In this document: one piece after another, positions 52,191-59,681 of the stretch
Numbering within the stretch: position 1 is the stretch's first letter
Layout of the letters: the number at the start of each line of letters is the position of its first letter
Origin: Paenibacillus sp. FSL R5-0623
Lineage (GTDB): Bacteria; Bacillota; Bacilli; Paenibacillales; Paenibacillaceae
Assembly (NCBI RefSeq): GCF_037974265.1
Contig: NZ_CP150233.1
Span: 4,774,001-4,838,000, forward strand
DNA length: 64,000 nucleotides
Direction of reading: 5' to 3'
Translations under genes and position numbers: made by a program
Notes under the pieces: model-generated
What the model was told of the DNA's origin: nothing
Database searches by the model: none
Seen by the model: the letters and a program-made list of their open reading frames with translations, nothing else

Positions 52191-52550
52191 TTATTCAGCG
52201 ACGCCGCTAAAAAGAGAGACCACCCACTTGATTCCACTGTGTGAGAGATTTTGCAATAGTCCAGCAGTTTTGTCTGCCAACACATCAACCGGAGCCTTAT
52301 TTTGATCTGCCCCAAGCACTTGGCTTGGTGACTGAACAGGTACAAATGGTGGTTCTTTAATTTCCTTTTGGACAGGAGCAGTCGGAACAGATTCGGTCAC
52401 CGATGAAGTTGGCTCAGTTGTCACAACGGTTGACGTGCCTCCTGAGGGATTGCCCATATGAAAGTTGCTGCCAGCCAGCTGCATTCCAAACAGAACACCC
52501 AGCAACATTAACACAGCGATGGATAACAGTCTTTTACCGAATCTGGACAT
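52191..52550 (-). CDS. Membrane-anchored hypothetical protein, positional YqxA (DUF3679-like)
   Basis: 119 residues. One N-terminal transmembrane helix (LLSIAVLMLLGVLFGMQLAG) is followed by a Ser/Thr/Pro-rich linker and a short C-terminal helix (ADKTAGLLQNLSHSGIKWVV). Its place between spoIIP and lepA is that of B. subtilis yqxA, and the FGxQ-type end of the helix agrees, so it is probably the counterpart. Function unknown. The ATG at 52550 follows AGGAGG at 8 nt; an ATG two codons earlier is too close to it. Confidence 0.8.
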   Translation of the reverse strand: MSRFGKRLLSIAVLMLLGVLFGMQLAGSNFHMGNPSGGTSTVVTTEPTSSVTESVPTAPVQKEIKEPPFVPVQSPSQVLGADQNKAPVDVLADKTAGLLQNLSHSGIKWVVSLFSGVAE

Positions 52551-52603
52551 GTGCATTGCCTCCTGTCACTCTCTACTATTTTTCCTTCTAACATATATGG
52601 TAT

Positions 52604-53899
52604 CTACCCACCCTGCGACGAGGTTTCCACACTGGCTTTGTCCACCTTCTGATCCTCCCAATACACTTGGGAAATCATGTCTGCGAGAATCTTTGATGTC
52701 CGTTGGAGCTCAGCTCCTGTGTTGTCGATGCCACCAATCTCAATCAAAATGCTGTTAGGTGAAAGGGTTTGGTTATACTCTCCATTGTTGGCTCCTCCGC
52801 CATCCTTGCCCCACACACCACGGGATACCCCAGGATACTTGGCTTCCAGTTTCTTATGAATTTTCGCTGCAAAGGCTTCATTCTGCCGCCAATTTGGATT
52901 TTCATGTCCAATAATGAAATATACTTTGGCGTAGCCCAAGTCATTAATAGTTGTTGTTGTTTTGCCATGACGCTGTGAATCGCGATGAATGTCTATGAGA
53001 TATGTCAGATCATCATTTTGAGCGAGCGCCGCTTTTACCGTTTGACGGGAGTATTTATAGGAATAGTTCCAGTTATAGTCCTTTACTTTGGTGGGGTAAT
53101 CATCCTTGGCGTGTTCTACGCCGATTCCCAGCTTCTCCAGACTGTCTGAGAGATAGGTTCCCACTTGAAACACATTGCCTGTTGATTTGCCTGATGATGG
53201 ATTGTCACTTTTCGTACCTAGCAGTGGATTGTAGCCTTCCCGTGGATGGGAATGATAGATAAGAATTGACTTTTTGCCTGTTGTCGGTGAGCCTGAATTG
53301 TCTTTCTCACCATTCTTCGCTGGGGGATCTTCTTTATCTTCTCCATCTCCAGGCTCACTCGACTCAGGTGGATCCGTATTGTCCTGGCCTGGTGGAACAT
53401 GGAGCTCACTACCGGGTTTCCCTCCACCTGTGGAAGCCGTATCCGTAAGACCGGGACCGGGCTGATAATCTTCGGGAGCCTCGGCTTTTTCGTTACCAGA
53501 TCCAGGACGGAGCAGAACAGGTTGGTTGGAACCCATGCCCGGCATTTCTCTCGCAATCAGGCTCTTCGGATCTTGTGGATTTACATTTGTTAGTAATTGG
53601 AAAACAAAAGAGGTAAGATTCTCACCGGATATGGCAGAGGTCTGTTCCTTCTGGGTGAGATGAGGCATCTCCATACCGAGCATATCGACGAAAAAGCGGC
53701 TTGATACGGCACTCGCAAATCCTTTCATGGAAGAAACGGGTGAATTATTCAAGCGTTTCTCTGCCATGCCCCCCAGACCCAGTACGACAAAAAACAAGGC
53801 AGATATGATCATAAGCAACAACAACGTACGGCCCATGGCCAGCACGTGCAGACATCTTTTTTTCCATTTCCCAATATTCCAGGCCAATATCTTGTTCAT
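52604..53899 (-). CDS. spoIIP: Stage II sporulation protein P
   Basis: Peptidoglycan amidase/endopeptidase of the SpoIIDMP complex that drives engulfment; 431 residues. A transmembrane helix (LLLLMIISALFFVVLGLGG) is followed by a Pro/Glu/Asp/Gly-rich linker (about residues 140-215), then the catalytic domain with ILIYHSHPREGY, YLIDIHRDSQ and ILIEIGGIDN, which supply the zinc ligands and the catalytic glutamate. Start at 53899 with AAGGAG 8 nt upstream. The gpr-spoIIP-yqxA-lepA order matches B. subtilis. Confidence 0.96.
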   Translation of the reverse strand: MNKILAWNIGKWKKRCLHVLAMGRTLLLLMIISALFFVVLGLGGMAEKRLNNSPVSSMKGFASAVSSRFFVDMLGMEMPHLTQKEQTSAISGENLTSFVFQLLTNVNPQDPKSLIAREMPGMGSNQPVLLRPGSGNEKAEAPEDYQPGPGLTDTASTGGGKPGSELHVPPGQDNTDPPESSEPGDGEDKEDPPAKNGEKDNSGSPTTGKKSILIYHSHPREGYNPLLGTKSDNPSSGKSTGNVFQVGTYLSDSLEKLGIGVEHAKDDYPTKVKDYNWNYSYKYSRQTVKAALAQNDDLTYLIDIHRDSQRHGKTTTTINDLGYAKVYFIIGHENPNWRQNEAFAAKIHKKLEAKYPGVSRGVWGKDGGGANNGEYNQTLSPNSILIEIGGIDNTGAELQRTSKILADMISQVYWEDQKVDKASVETSSQGG

Positions 53900-53989
53900 T
53901 CTGCTGTCTCCTTCCCTGCTGGACAACTCTTATACTTCAACTCTATGAGCCGGTCCAATTTGATAGAACAGGAAAATGAAAGATTCCAG

Positions 53990-54035
53990 AAACAAAAAAA
54001 GAAAGTCCGATAGATTCGGACCTTCTTCTCAGCAG
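53990..54035 (-). terminator. Terminator of gpr
   Basis: Minus-strand AAG-GTCCGA pairs with TCGGAC-TTCTT around ATCTA, followed by TTTTTTTG, between gpr and spoIIP. It implies that spoIIP has its own promoter or depends on read-through. Confidence 0.8.
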
Positions 54036-54044
54036 TTTTAAGTT

Positions 54045-55046
54045 TTAATGTGTATAAGCGGCTACGTTATCTGGATTCACGGCATCATGGAGCGCGGCGT
54101 TAAGTCCTGAAGCGATAACATTGGCAATTCCCTCAATAAACTCATCGATTTCCTTTGGGGTCACAATGAGGTCATGACCTAGTGGCTCCAGTACCTCTTT
54201 CACCAGACTCAAGCGATCTTGTTCACCGATGTCGTCCAGCATACCCATGATCTGTTTGGTCTGATCCGTTTCCTGGCGAAAGTGTGAGCTCATCATCTCA
54301 ATCACATTATTCACGATGGTGGACGCATAACATACGGTTGGTACTCCGATGGCGATGCAAGGCACACCTAATATCTCACGAGTCAGGCCACGCCGTTTGT
54401 TTCCAATACCGGAACCCGGGTGAATACCAATGTCCGCGACCTGAATCGTTGTATTTACACGTTCCAAGGAACGGGAGGCCAGCGCATCAATCGCAATAAT
54501 GGCATCCGGCTTGGTCCGGTCTACAATCCCCTGTACGATGTCACTGGATTCAATGCCTGTTGTACCTAACACGCCGGGAGCAATCGCGCTGACTTCCCGA
54601 TACCCTGGCGCAACCTGATCTGGCACCAATTCGAAATACTGACGGGTTACCATCAGATTTTCCACAACAAGTGGTCCGAGTGAATCCGGGGTGACATTTA
54701 AGTTACCCAGGCCAACAATCAAGACCTTGGATGTTTTGTTAATTCCAGCCTTAACCATAAAATCTTCCATTTCACGTGTGAACTCGGCAGCAACTCGCTC
54801 CTGTAACTCGGTATCACCATTTCGTAGTGAAGGTACTTCCAAGGTGACATAGTGACCTTTCACCCGTCCAATCGCTTTGGCTGCTTCTTCATTCAGGACA
54901 TCAATACGTGTAATCGTAATGCCCTCTTTTTTCTCCACATCTTCCCGTAGTCCGGGAATCGTCTGTTTCTGTCCACCTTGCGCCATTTCCTTGGAGTCGA
55001 TTGCCAAATCGGTACGAACTGTATAGTTTTGCAAATCCAGTGTCAT
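54045..55046 (-). CDS. gpr: GPR endopeptidase (germination protease)
   Basis: Atypical aspartic protease that degrades small acid-soluble spore proteins at germination; 333 residues. Start MTLDLQNYTVRTDLAIDSKE with a pro-sequence typical of the zymogen, then VGLGNLNVTPDSLGPLV and IAIDALASRSLERVNTTIQ. The ATG at 55046 follows GGGAGG; the longer ORF to 55142 is not supported. Divergent from rpsT. Confidence 0.96.
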   Translation of the reverse strand: MTLDLQNYTVRTDLAIDSKEMAQGGQKQTIPGLREDVEKKEGITITRIDVLNEEAAKAIGRVKGHYVTLEVPSLRNGDTELQERVAAEFTREMEDFMVKAGINKTSKVLIVGLGNLNVTPDSLGPLVVENLMVTRQYFELVPDQVAPGYREVSAIAPGVLGTTGIESSDIVQGIVDRTKPDAIIAIDALASRSLERVNTTIQVADIGIHPGSGIGNKRRGLTREILGVPCIAIGVPTVCYASTIVNNVIEMMSSHFRQETDQTKQIMGMLDDIGEQDRLSLVKEVLEPLGHDLIVTPKEIDEFIEGIANVIASGLNAALHDAVNPDNVAAYTH

Positions 55047-55078
55047 TCTGTCCCTGCCTCCCTTACCGCATTTGAGCA

Positions 55079-55108
55079 TATTGTGTGGGAAAAAGAGTTT
55101 CTTTATAC
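55079..55108 (-). promoter_or_regulatory. Candidate sigma-G/F-type promoter of gpr
   Basis: Minus-strand GTATA (55104-55108), 18 nt, CACAATA (55079-55085), close to the forespore pattern GnATA-N18-CATnnTA. In B. subtilis gpr is read in the forespore. One mismatch in the -10. Confidence 0.4.
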
Positions 55109-55136
55109 AGCATGTCGAACATCGTAGGAATATCTG

Positions 55137-55165
55137 TTGCATTTTACATGCTAGCGTGATAGAAT
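55137..55165 (+). promoter_or_regulatory. Sigma-A promoter of rpsT
   Basis: TTGCAT (55137-55142), 17 nt, TAGAAT (55160-55165), about 57 nt upstream of the rpsT start. Confidence 0.75.
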
Positions 55166-55221
55166 ATTTTAAGTTGTGAAACGTTTGTATTCATGCAAAT
55201 GCCTTACAGGAGGTGAATGTA

Positions 55222-55494
55222 ATGCCAAACATCAAATCCGCTGTTAAACGCGTAAAAACGAGCGACAAGCGCCGCGCACTCAACGCTTCCCAGAAGTCTG
55301 CACTCCGTACAGCTGTTAAAGCTGCTGATGCTGCTCTGGTAAGTAACGAAGTTGATACTGCAAAAGCTGCGATTCAAGCTGCTTCCAAAAAGCTGGACAA
55401 GGCTGTAACTAAAGGTCTGGTTCATAAAAATGCTGCAGCACGCAAAAAGTCTCGCTTGGCGAAAAAACTGAACGCTCTTTCCGCACAAGCGTAA
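55222..55494 (+). CDS. rpsT: 30S ribosomal protein S20
   Basis: 90 residues, Lys/Ala/Arg-rich and helical, starting MPNIKSAVKRVKTSDKRRALN, the S20 signature. AGGAGGTG precedes the ATG at 55222; a GTG three codons earlier lies inside that site and is rejected. Own sigma-A promoter and own terminator. It is the only plus-strand gene between 36973 and 59138 and lies divergently from gpr, as in B. subtilis. Confidence 0.97.
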   Translation: MPNIKSAVKRVKTSDKRRALNASQKSALRTAVKAADAALVSNEVDTAKAAIQAASKKLDKAVTKGLVHKNAAARKKSRLAKKLNALSAQA

Positions 55495-55518
55495 GAAGCG
55501 TTACTTATACGATCCAAT

Positions 55519-55558
55519 GGAAAAATCCTGAACAGCATAGGCTTTCAGGATTTTTTAG
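55519..55558 (+). terminator. Terminator of rpsT
   Basis: AAAATCCTGAA pairs with TTCAGGATTTT, then TTAG; loop CAGCATAGGCT. Confidence 0.85.
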
Positions 55559-55585
55559 TATCTGATTCGATAAGTATAAGACACA

Positions 55586-55643
55586 AACAAAAGCGACCTT
55601 TATTCCGATGATTTAACTATCATGGAGCAAAGGTCGCTTTGTT
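55586..55643 (-). terminator. Terminator of holA
   Basis: AAAGCGACCTTT pairs with AAAGGTCGCTTT around a loop of about 30 nt. T-rich sequence follows on both strands, so it may serve both the holA and rpsT transcripts. Confidence 0.7.
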
Positions 55644-55683
55644 TGTTTCTCACACTAGTAATCTATTACGTTTACTTGTCCAT

Positions 55684-56700
55684 TCACGCACCAAGTCTCA
55701 ATAAGAACAGTTCCAGACCAAGCACTTTATCCACCGCTCCTGTTTTCATCTGGTAATCCAGTTCGCTGAGGTGGCTTAGAATCATTCTCAGACGTTCCGG
55801 CTGAAATTTACGGGCTTGTTCACCCGCAATCTTAACAGCATACGGATGCAGACCAAGCTGACTGGCAATCTGCTGCTGGGAGTAACTTTGTTGGCCCAAC
55901 TCTTTCACCTGGATCATGATCCGAAACTGGCGTGCGATTAAAGCCGCAATTTTAATCGGTTCTTCCCGCTGCTTCAGCAACTCATAGAAAAGAGCCAACG
56001 CTTTCTCCAGTCGCAAATTAGCGAGTTCCTCCACCAGCGAAAATACATTCTGCTCTGTACTACGGGCAACCAGTGACTCGATATCAGCACGCTTGATTGT
56101 CCCCCCATTACCCGCAAACAAACATAACTTGTCTACTTCAGCAGACAGGGTCTGAAGACCTGTTCCTGCATAGCTGATCAACGTTTCCGCCGCTCCCGTC
56201 TCCAAGGAAACATCCCGCTGCTTCGCAAGTTTCACTATCCAATTCAATAACTCTTCTCCACTGAGTGGAGCAAAAGCAAGAACGACTGCCTTTTTCTTGA
56301 CAGCTTTCACCAGTTTCTTACGCTCATCCAGCTTATCCCCCTGGGCCAGGAAAACAATCGTACTGTAATCTGCCGGATTCTCCATATATGTAAGCAGACG
56401 ATCAACCTGATGTTCAATCTTGGATTCTTTACCTGCGGTGAACAGGCTCGCGTCCCTTACAATAATTAATTTGCGTGGAACCAGAAAAGGTACGGTCTCT
56501 GCTTCTTCAATAACGACCTCCACAGCCGTTTCAGACAAATCATACGGAATAATCGCAAAATCACGATGTTCTTCTTCAATAACCTGTTCTTTTAACATAT
56601 CCGTAAATTGCTGTATCTGGTACTTCTCCGTTCCATACAGCACATATAACGGTGCCGTTTCTCCATTACGTATTGCCTTTGTTGCACTTTTTACATCCAT
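55684..56700 (-). CDS. holA: DNA polymerase III subunit delta
   Basis: Clamp-loader subunit that opens the sliding clamp; 338 residues. Recognised by the N-terminal APLYVLYGTEKYQIQQF, a degenerate AAA+ fold without Walker A, the segment STEQNVFSLVEELANLRLEKAL and the C-terminal LSELDYQMKTGAVDKVLGLELFLLRL. In B. subtilis it follows comEC near rpsT; here an ECF sigma/anti-sigma pair is the upstream neighbour instead. Confidence 0.95.
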   Translation of the reverse strand: MDVKSATKAIRNGETAPLYVLYGTEKYQIQQFTDMLKEQVIEEEHRDFAIIPYDLSETAVEVVIEEAETVPFLVPRKLIIVRDASLFTAGKESKIEHQVDRLLTYMENPADYSTIVFLAQGDKLDERKKLVKAVKKKAVVLAFAPLSGEELLNWIVKLAKQRDVSLETGAAETLISYAGTGLQTLSAEVDKLCLFAGNGGTIKRADIESLVARSTEQNVFSLVEELANLRLEKALALFYELLKQREEPIKIAALIARQFRIMIQVKELGQQSYSQQQIASQLGLHPYAVKIAGEQARKFQPERLRMILSHLSELDYQMKTGAVDKVLGLELFLLRLGA

Positions 56701-56741
56701 TCACGGCGCCTCCCTATCCCTCTTATCCTACCAGAAAAAAC

Positions 56742-56796
56742 GCAAGACAACAAAGGGACCTTACATCCAGTTATGGATGAAGGCCCCCTGTCCTAC
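56742..56796 (-). terminator. Terminator of the ECF sigma/anti-sigma operon
   Basis: Minus-strand GGGGGCCTTCATCCA pairs with TGGATGTAAGGTCCC around TAAC, followed by TTTGTTGTCTT. It lies about 160 nt after the anti-sigma stop. Confidence 0.7.
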
Positions 56797-56957
56797 ATCT
56801 ATATAAACGCTGACACCAGCAGTTCTAGAAAAAGCCGGTGCGCGGTCATACGACGTCAGTTGTTCAGAACTGAGATAGGACGTTTTGTTACTTCCACTAT
56901 ATGCTTGTCATACTGAAAATGTTCTTTCGTTTAGAGGAGCGCACTCCCCATTTTTAA

Positions 56958-58241
56958 TTATTTCGCAGGAGCTCCACCTGAAACAGCAGGTACATTAAAC
57001 GAGTTCTTCGCCGTTGTTCCGTCCTTGTCCGTTTCGTAATTAAAAAGGGTACCATCCTTTGACCAACTCGCTGACTTCAGTGTCCCCTCTATGCTGCGTT
57101 GTTCAACCAAATTTAGAACATCCGGTTCGCTCACAGGTTTGGAGTATATGCTGATTTGATCACCAATAAGCATAACTACATAAGAGCCGTCAGGTGATTT
57201 CCATTCTTTTGGTACTGCTGTTGTAGCCATTCCCTGATCCGGTCCTGCTGCGAATCCTTTGTTTCCGCCAGAAGCGTCTGCACCTGCACTGGAATCAGGT
57301 ACAGTGTTACCTTCAACCGGAGCATCTTCAGTCATATTAGGTGTTGTATCCTGAGAAGTGAAGGATTGGGCATCTCCATTTTCTGTTTCTGTTACTCCAT
57401 TCTCTTCCCCATCTGCAGAAGATTTAGGAGCATCTCCTGATCCCTGAATTCTCTGCTCAGAATCTTGGTTCTGAACCTGATTATTGTGATTATCGGTCGG
57501 AGGAGTTTTGGACGAATTATCCTGCGGTCCTTTATTCGGAGCAGGCGTTGATTCGGTAGCCGGTTGTTTAGGTGTCGGATCTGACTGAACTTCAGGCTCC
57601 TGCACCTCATCTCCACCGTTCTCTTCAGGAATTGTTTCTACGCCTTGGTTATCTGGTTCAGTTGGTGAAACATTCGATTGATCCACAAACACATCGTTGC
57701 TGCTTGGTTGGGACGAAGTGGCAGGATCATAATTTTCAATATTCTTGCTTAATGGATTTTCATCTACATTGCCGCTCTCTTGAGAAGCTCCAGAGCTCAT
57801 CAACATGGAATCGGCATTCTCAATCTGTTCAGGCTGATATCCCCAGATGGCGAATCCCAATACAACTGCCGCAGCCGCTGCACCCACCGACATACGTCCT
57901 GCCATCGAGTTAAGCCATTTTTGCTTCGTTTTCCGCTCACTTGAACGTTGTAAATTCTCAAATGCAGCGGGGACAGGATTCATTTCCTGTATGGTGCTAC
58001 TTTGTTCCTTCCGCGCTTCGTCAATGGCATCAAGCTGTGGCATAATCGCATCAACCAGACTAAATTTCGGGCTTACTTGCGGTAATTCTTCCAGTTCTCT
58101 GGAAAGAGCTCTGAGTAAACTAAAATTTTCGGCGCACTCCGGACACTTCGCCACATGCTGTAGCATCTGCGCGGTTTCCGCCTCGCCCAGATCATGATCC
58201 AGATAGCGGTGCATCCATTCCACCACCTCTTCGCATTTCAT
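56958..58241 (-). CDS. Zinc-finger transmembrane anti-sigma factor
   Basis: 427 residues. The N-terminal ZAS-type zinc finger has C3 and the motif H29-x3-C33-x2-C36 (LQHVAKCPECAENF), which binds the ECF sigma encoded just upstream (ATGA overlap). One transmembrane helix lies at about 117-134. The outer part is a very long disordered stretch (about 145-330) rich in Pro, Ser, Asn, Gln, Glu and Thr, then a compact C-terminal domain with SPDGSYVVMLIGDQISIYSK and SASWSKDGTLFNYET, which look like WD40/TolB-type blades. RsiW of B. subtilis is only about 210 residues, so the extracellular part is unusual. Regulated intramembrane proteolysis is inferred. Confidence 0.88.
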   Translation of the reverse strand: MKCEEVVEWMHRYLDHDLGEAETAQMLQHVAKCPECAENFSLLRALSRELEELPQVSPKFSLVDAIMPQLDAIDEARKEQSSTIQEMNPVPAAFENLQRSSERKTKQKWLNSMAGRMSVGAAAAAVVLGFAIWGYQPEQIENADSMLMSSGASQESGNVDENPLSKNIENYDPATSSQPSSNDVFVDQSNVSPTEPDNQGVETIPEENGGDEVQEPEVQSDPTPKQPATESTPAPNKGPQDNSSKTPPTDNHNNQVQNQDSEQRIQGSGDAPKSSADGEENGVTETENGDAQSFTSQDTTPNMTEDAPVEGNTVPDSSAGADASGGNKGFAAGPDQGMATTAVPKEWKSPDGSYVVMLIGDQISIYSKPVSEPDVLNLVEQRSIEGTLKSASWSKDGTLFNYETDKDGTTAKNSFNVPAVSGGAPAK

Positions 58242-58786
58242 CCTGTCACACCACCTTTCTGATATTCCTGTAGTAGATTCTGTAATTGCTGTCTGGCTCT
58301 AAATAAATAAGATTTCACCGTATTCAACGGAAGATCGAGACAATCCGCAATTTCATTGTAGGATAAGTCCTGCAAATATCTTAGAACAATAACGGTACGA
58401 TGATGCTCGGGAAGCTTGTTGATCGCATCCTGAATGTCCTGGGCCACATATGTAGACATGACCTCGTACTCCACATCCTGATTATCCTGAAAAACCATGT
58501 CATGTTCGTCAATGGAGACGGACGGCTTGGTTCTTCTGAATTTATCAATACAGATGTTCGTGACGATGCGTTGTACCCATGTTTTGAATTGGGCCTTTTC
58601 TTCGTAAGAATTGATTTTGGTGTAAATTCGGATCAACGCTTCCTGAGCAGCATCCAAAGCGTCCTGTTCATTATTTAGAATGTAATATGCGGTCCGATAG
58701 ACATGTTGTTCAATCTCCCGCAATAGGGTAATTAGAGCGTCGCGATCGCCCGATTGAGCGGCTCTGATGAGTTCCGGCTCTACCAC
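58238..58786 (-). CDS. ECF RNA polymerase sigma factor (SigW-like)
   Basis: 182 residues from a GTG with GGGGGA 8 nt upstream. Region 2: EQDALDAAQEALIRIYTKIN and FKTWVQRIVTNICIDKFRR. Region 4: LPEHHRTVIVLRYLQDLSYN and LPLNTVKSYLFRARQQL. The pairing with a zinc-finger transmembrane anti-sigma and the presence elsewhere in the window of a sigma-W-type promoter (16030) make a SigW-like role attractive, but other ECF classes cannot be excluded. A TGCAAC-N17-CGTC candidate promoter upstream suggests autoregulation. Confidence 0.9.
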   Translation of the reverse strand: MVEPELIRAAQSGDRDALITLLREIEQHVYRTAYYILNNEQDALDAAQEALIRIYTKINSYEEKAQFKTWVQRIVTNICIDKFRRTKPSVSIDEHDMVFQDNQDVEYEVMSTYVAQDIQDAINKLPEHHRTVIVLRYLQDLSYNEIADCLDLPLNTVKSYLFRARQQLQNLLQEYQKGGVTG

Positions 58787-58816
58787 AAAGGATCCCCCTC
58801 TCCCTGCAACCTTACA

Positions 58817-58843
58817 GACGTGATCATCAATAAAATTGTTGCA
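58817..58843 (-). promoter_or_regulatory. Candidate ECF-type autoregulatory promoter
   Basis: Minus-strand TGCAAC (58838-58843), 17 nt, CGTC (58817-58820), 30 nt upstream of the sigma start codon. The AAC and CGTC cores are typical of ECF promoters in Bacilli. Confidence 0.5.
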
Positions 58844-59081
58844 AAGTTAAGTATTTTTTTAATTTGCCATAACAAAATAACGGCGTATGTATTAGGGCCG
58901 CTGAAATCTTCTCTTAGAATAACAGAAATTGCATAACGAGTCACCAAACGTATCCAAAAGGGATTCCATTACTTACACGACTCAATTCAAATGCAATGGC
59001 ATACATTATAGATAAGCACTTTTTTGGTTCCTAAAATAAAAAAAGTCGAAATTTGTCCAAATTTAAGCTGATTTTAATGCA

Positions 59082-59114
59082 ATTTTCATGAAAATAGTGT
59101 ATTGTAAATTTACA
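59082..59114 (+). promoter_or_regulatory. Paired palindromes upstream of the 59138 gene
   Basis: ATTTTCATGAAAAT (59082-59095) and TGTAAATTTACA (59103-59114) are both perfect palindromes, with centres 20 nt apart (about two helical turns) and ending 23 nt before the start codon. They look like operator sites overlapping the promoter. Confidence 0.5.
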
Positions 59115-59137
59115 TTCATAAACACGAGGTGATGAGC

Positions 59138-59440
59138 ATGCCAGCTCTTGCGAAAATTCAAGCTTTAAAAGAACAAATGCCCAAAGAATACCAAAGCATT
59201 TCCCATTTTGTGGAACACGCATTGGAGTCCATCGATACTCTGGTTGAGGAACATCGGAAGTACGTAGCTGCACAGGCATTATACGGCGATAAAATCGTTG
59301 GAACGGAAGAACGCTTGTACAGAGAAACCGTACTTGATGTGAGAGCACAACTGTTGATGACTCTTGAGAAAACGGTAGAAGATCTGTTACACAAGGGTGA
59401 CAAACATTGGAACAAACACTTTAAGGATGGCGTGGAGTAG
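59138..59440 (+). CDS. Hypothetical helical protein
   Basis: 100 residues, not recognised. Predicted mostly alpha-helical and soluble, with segments IQALKEQMPKEYQSISHFVE, ALESIDTLVEEHRKYVAAQA and LLMTLEKTVEDLLHKGDKHW. No signal peptide, no cysteines. The ATG at 59138 is preceded by GAGGTG at 6 nt; earlier in-frame GTG/ATG codons overlap that site. It is monocistronic, with two palindromes upstream and a strong terminator downstream, which supports a real and regulated gene. Confidence 0.75.
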   Translation: MPALAKIQALKEQMPKEYQSISHFVEHALESIDTLVEEHRKYVAAQALYGDKIVGTEERLYRETVLDVRAQLLMTLEKTVEDLLHKGDKHWNKHFKDGVE

Positions 59441-59464
59441 TTCTTATATTTCTTCTACATTTTG

Positions 59465-59527
59465 AAAAAATGGCCCGTTTTCCGATATTCTCCCTCGTGG
59501 AGTGTAACGGAAAGCGGGCTTTTTTTG
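59465..59527 (+). terminator. Terminator of the 59138 gene
   Basis: GCCCG-TTTCCG pairs with CGGAAAGCGGGC around about 24 nt, followed by TTTTTTT. Confidence 0.85.
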
Positions 59528-59681
59528 TGCTGTGACTTGCAATCAAATGAAACAGCAAGGAATGATTTTTAAATCCAAATAAATGAAGGTCGGTTTATAT
59601 AGGATAGTGCAAATCCATTCTTATAGAAAAGGCACAAACCTTAGAAAAACGAAGGTTAGTACCTCTTTTGGTGTGATGAAC

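Larger units (their letters stand above)
58787..59137. other. Divergent intergenic region between the ECF sigma gene and the small gene at 59138
   Basis: No ORF seen. It contains the candidate sigma autoregulatory promoter (58817-58843) on the minus strand and two perfect palindromes (59082-59095, 59103-59114) just ahead of the plus-strand gene. The rest is AT-rich without visible structure. Confidence 0.7.
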
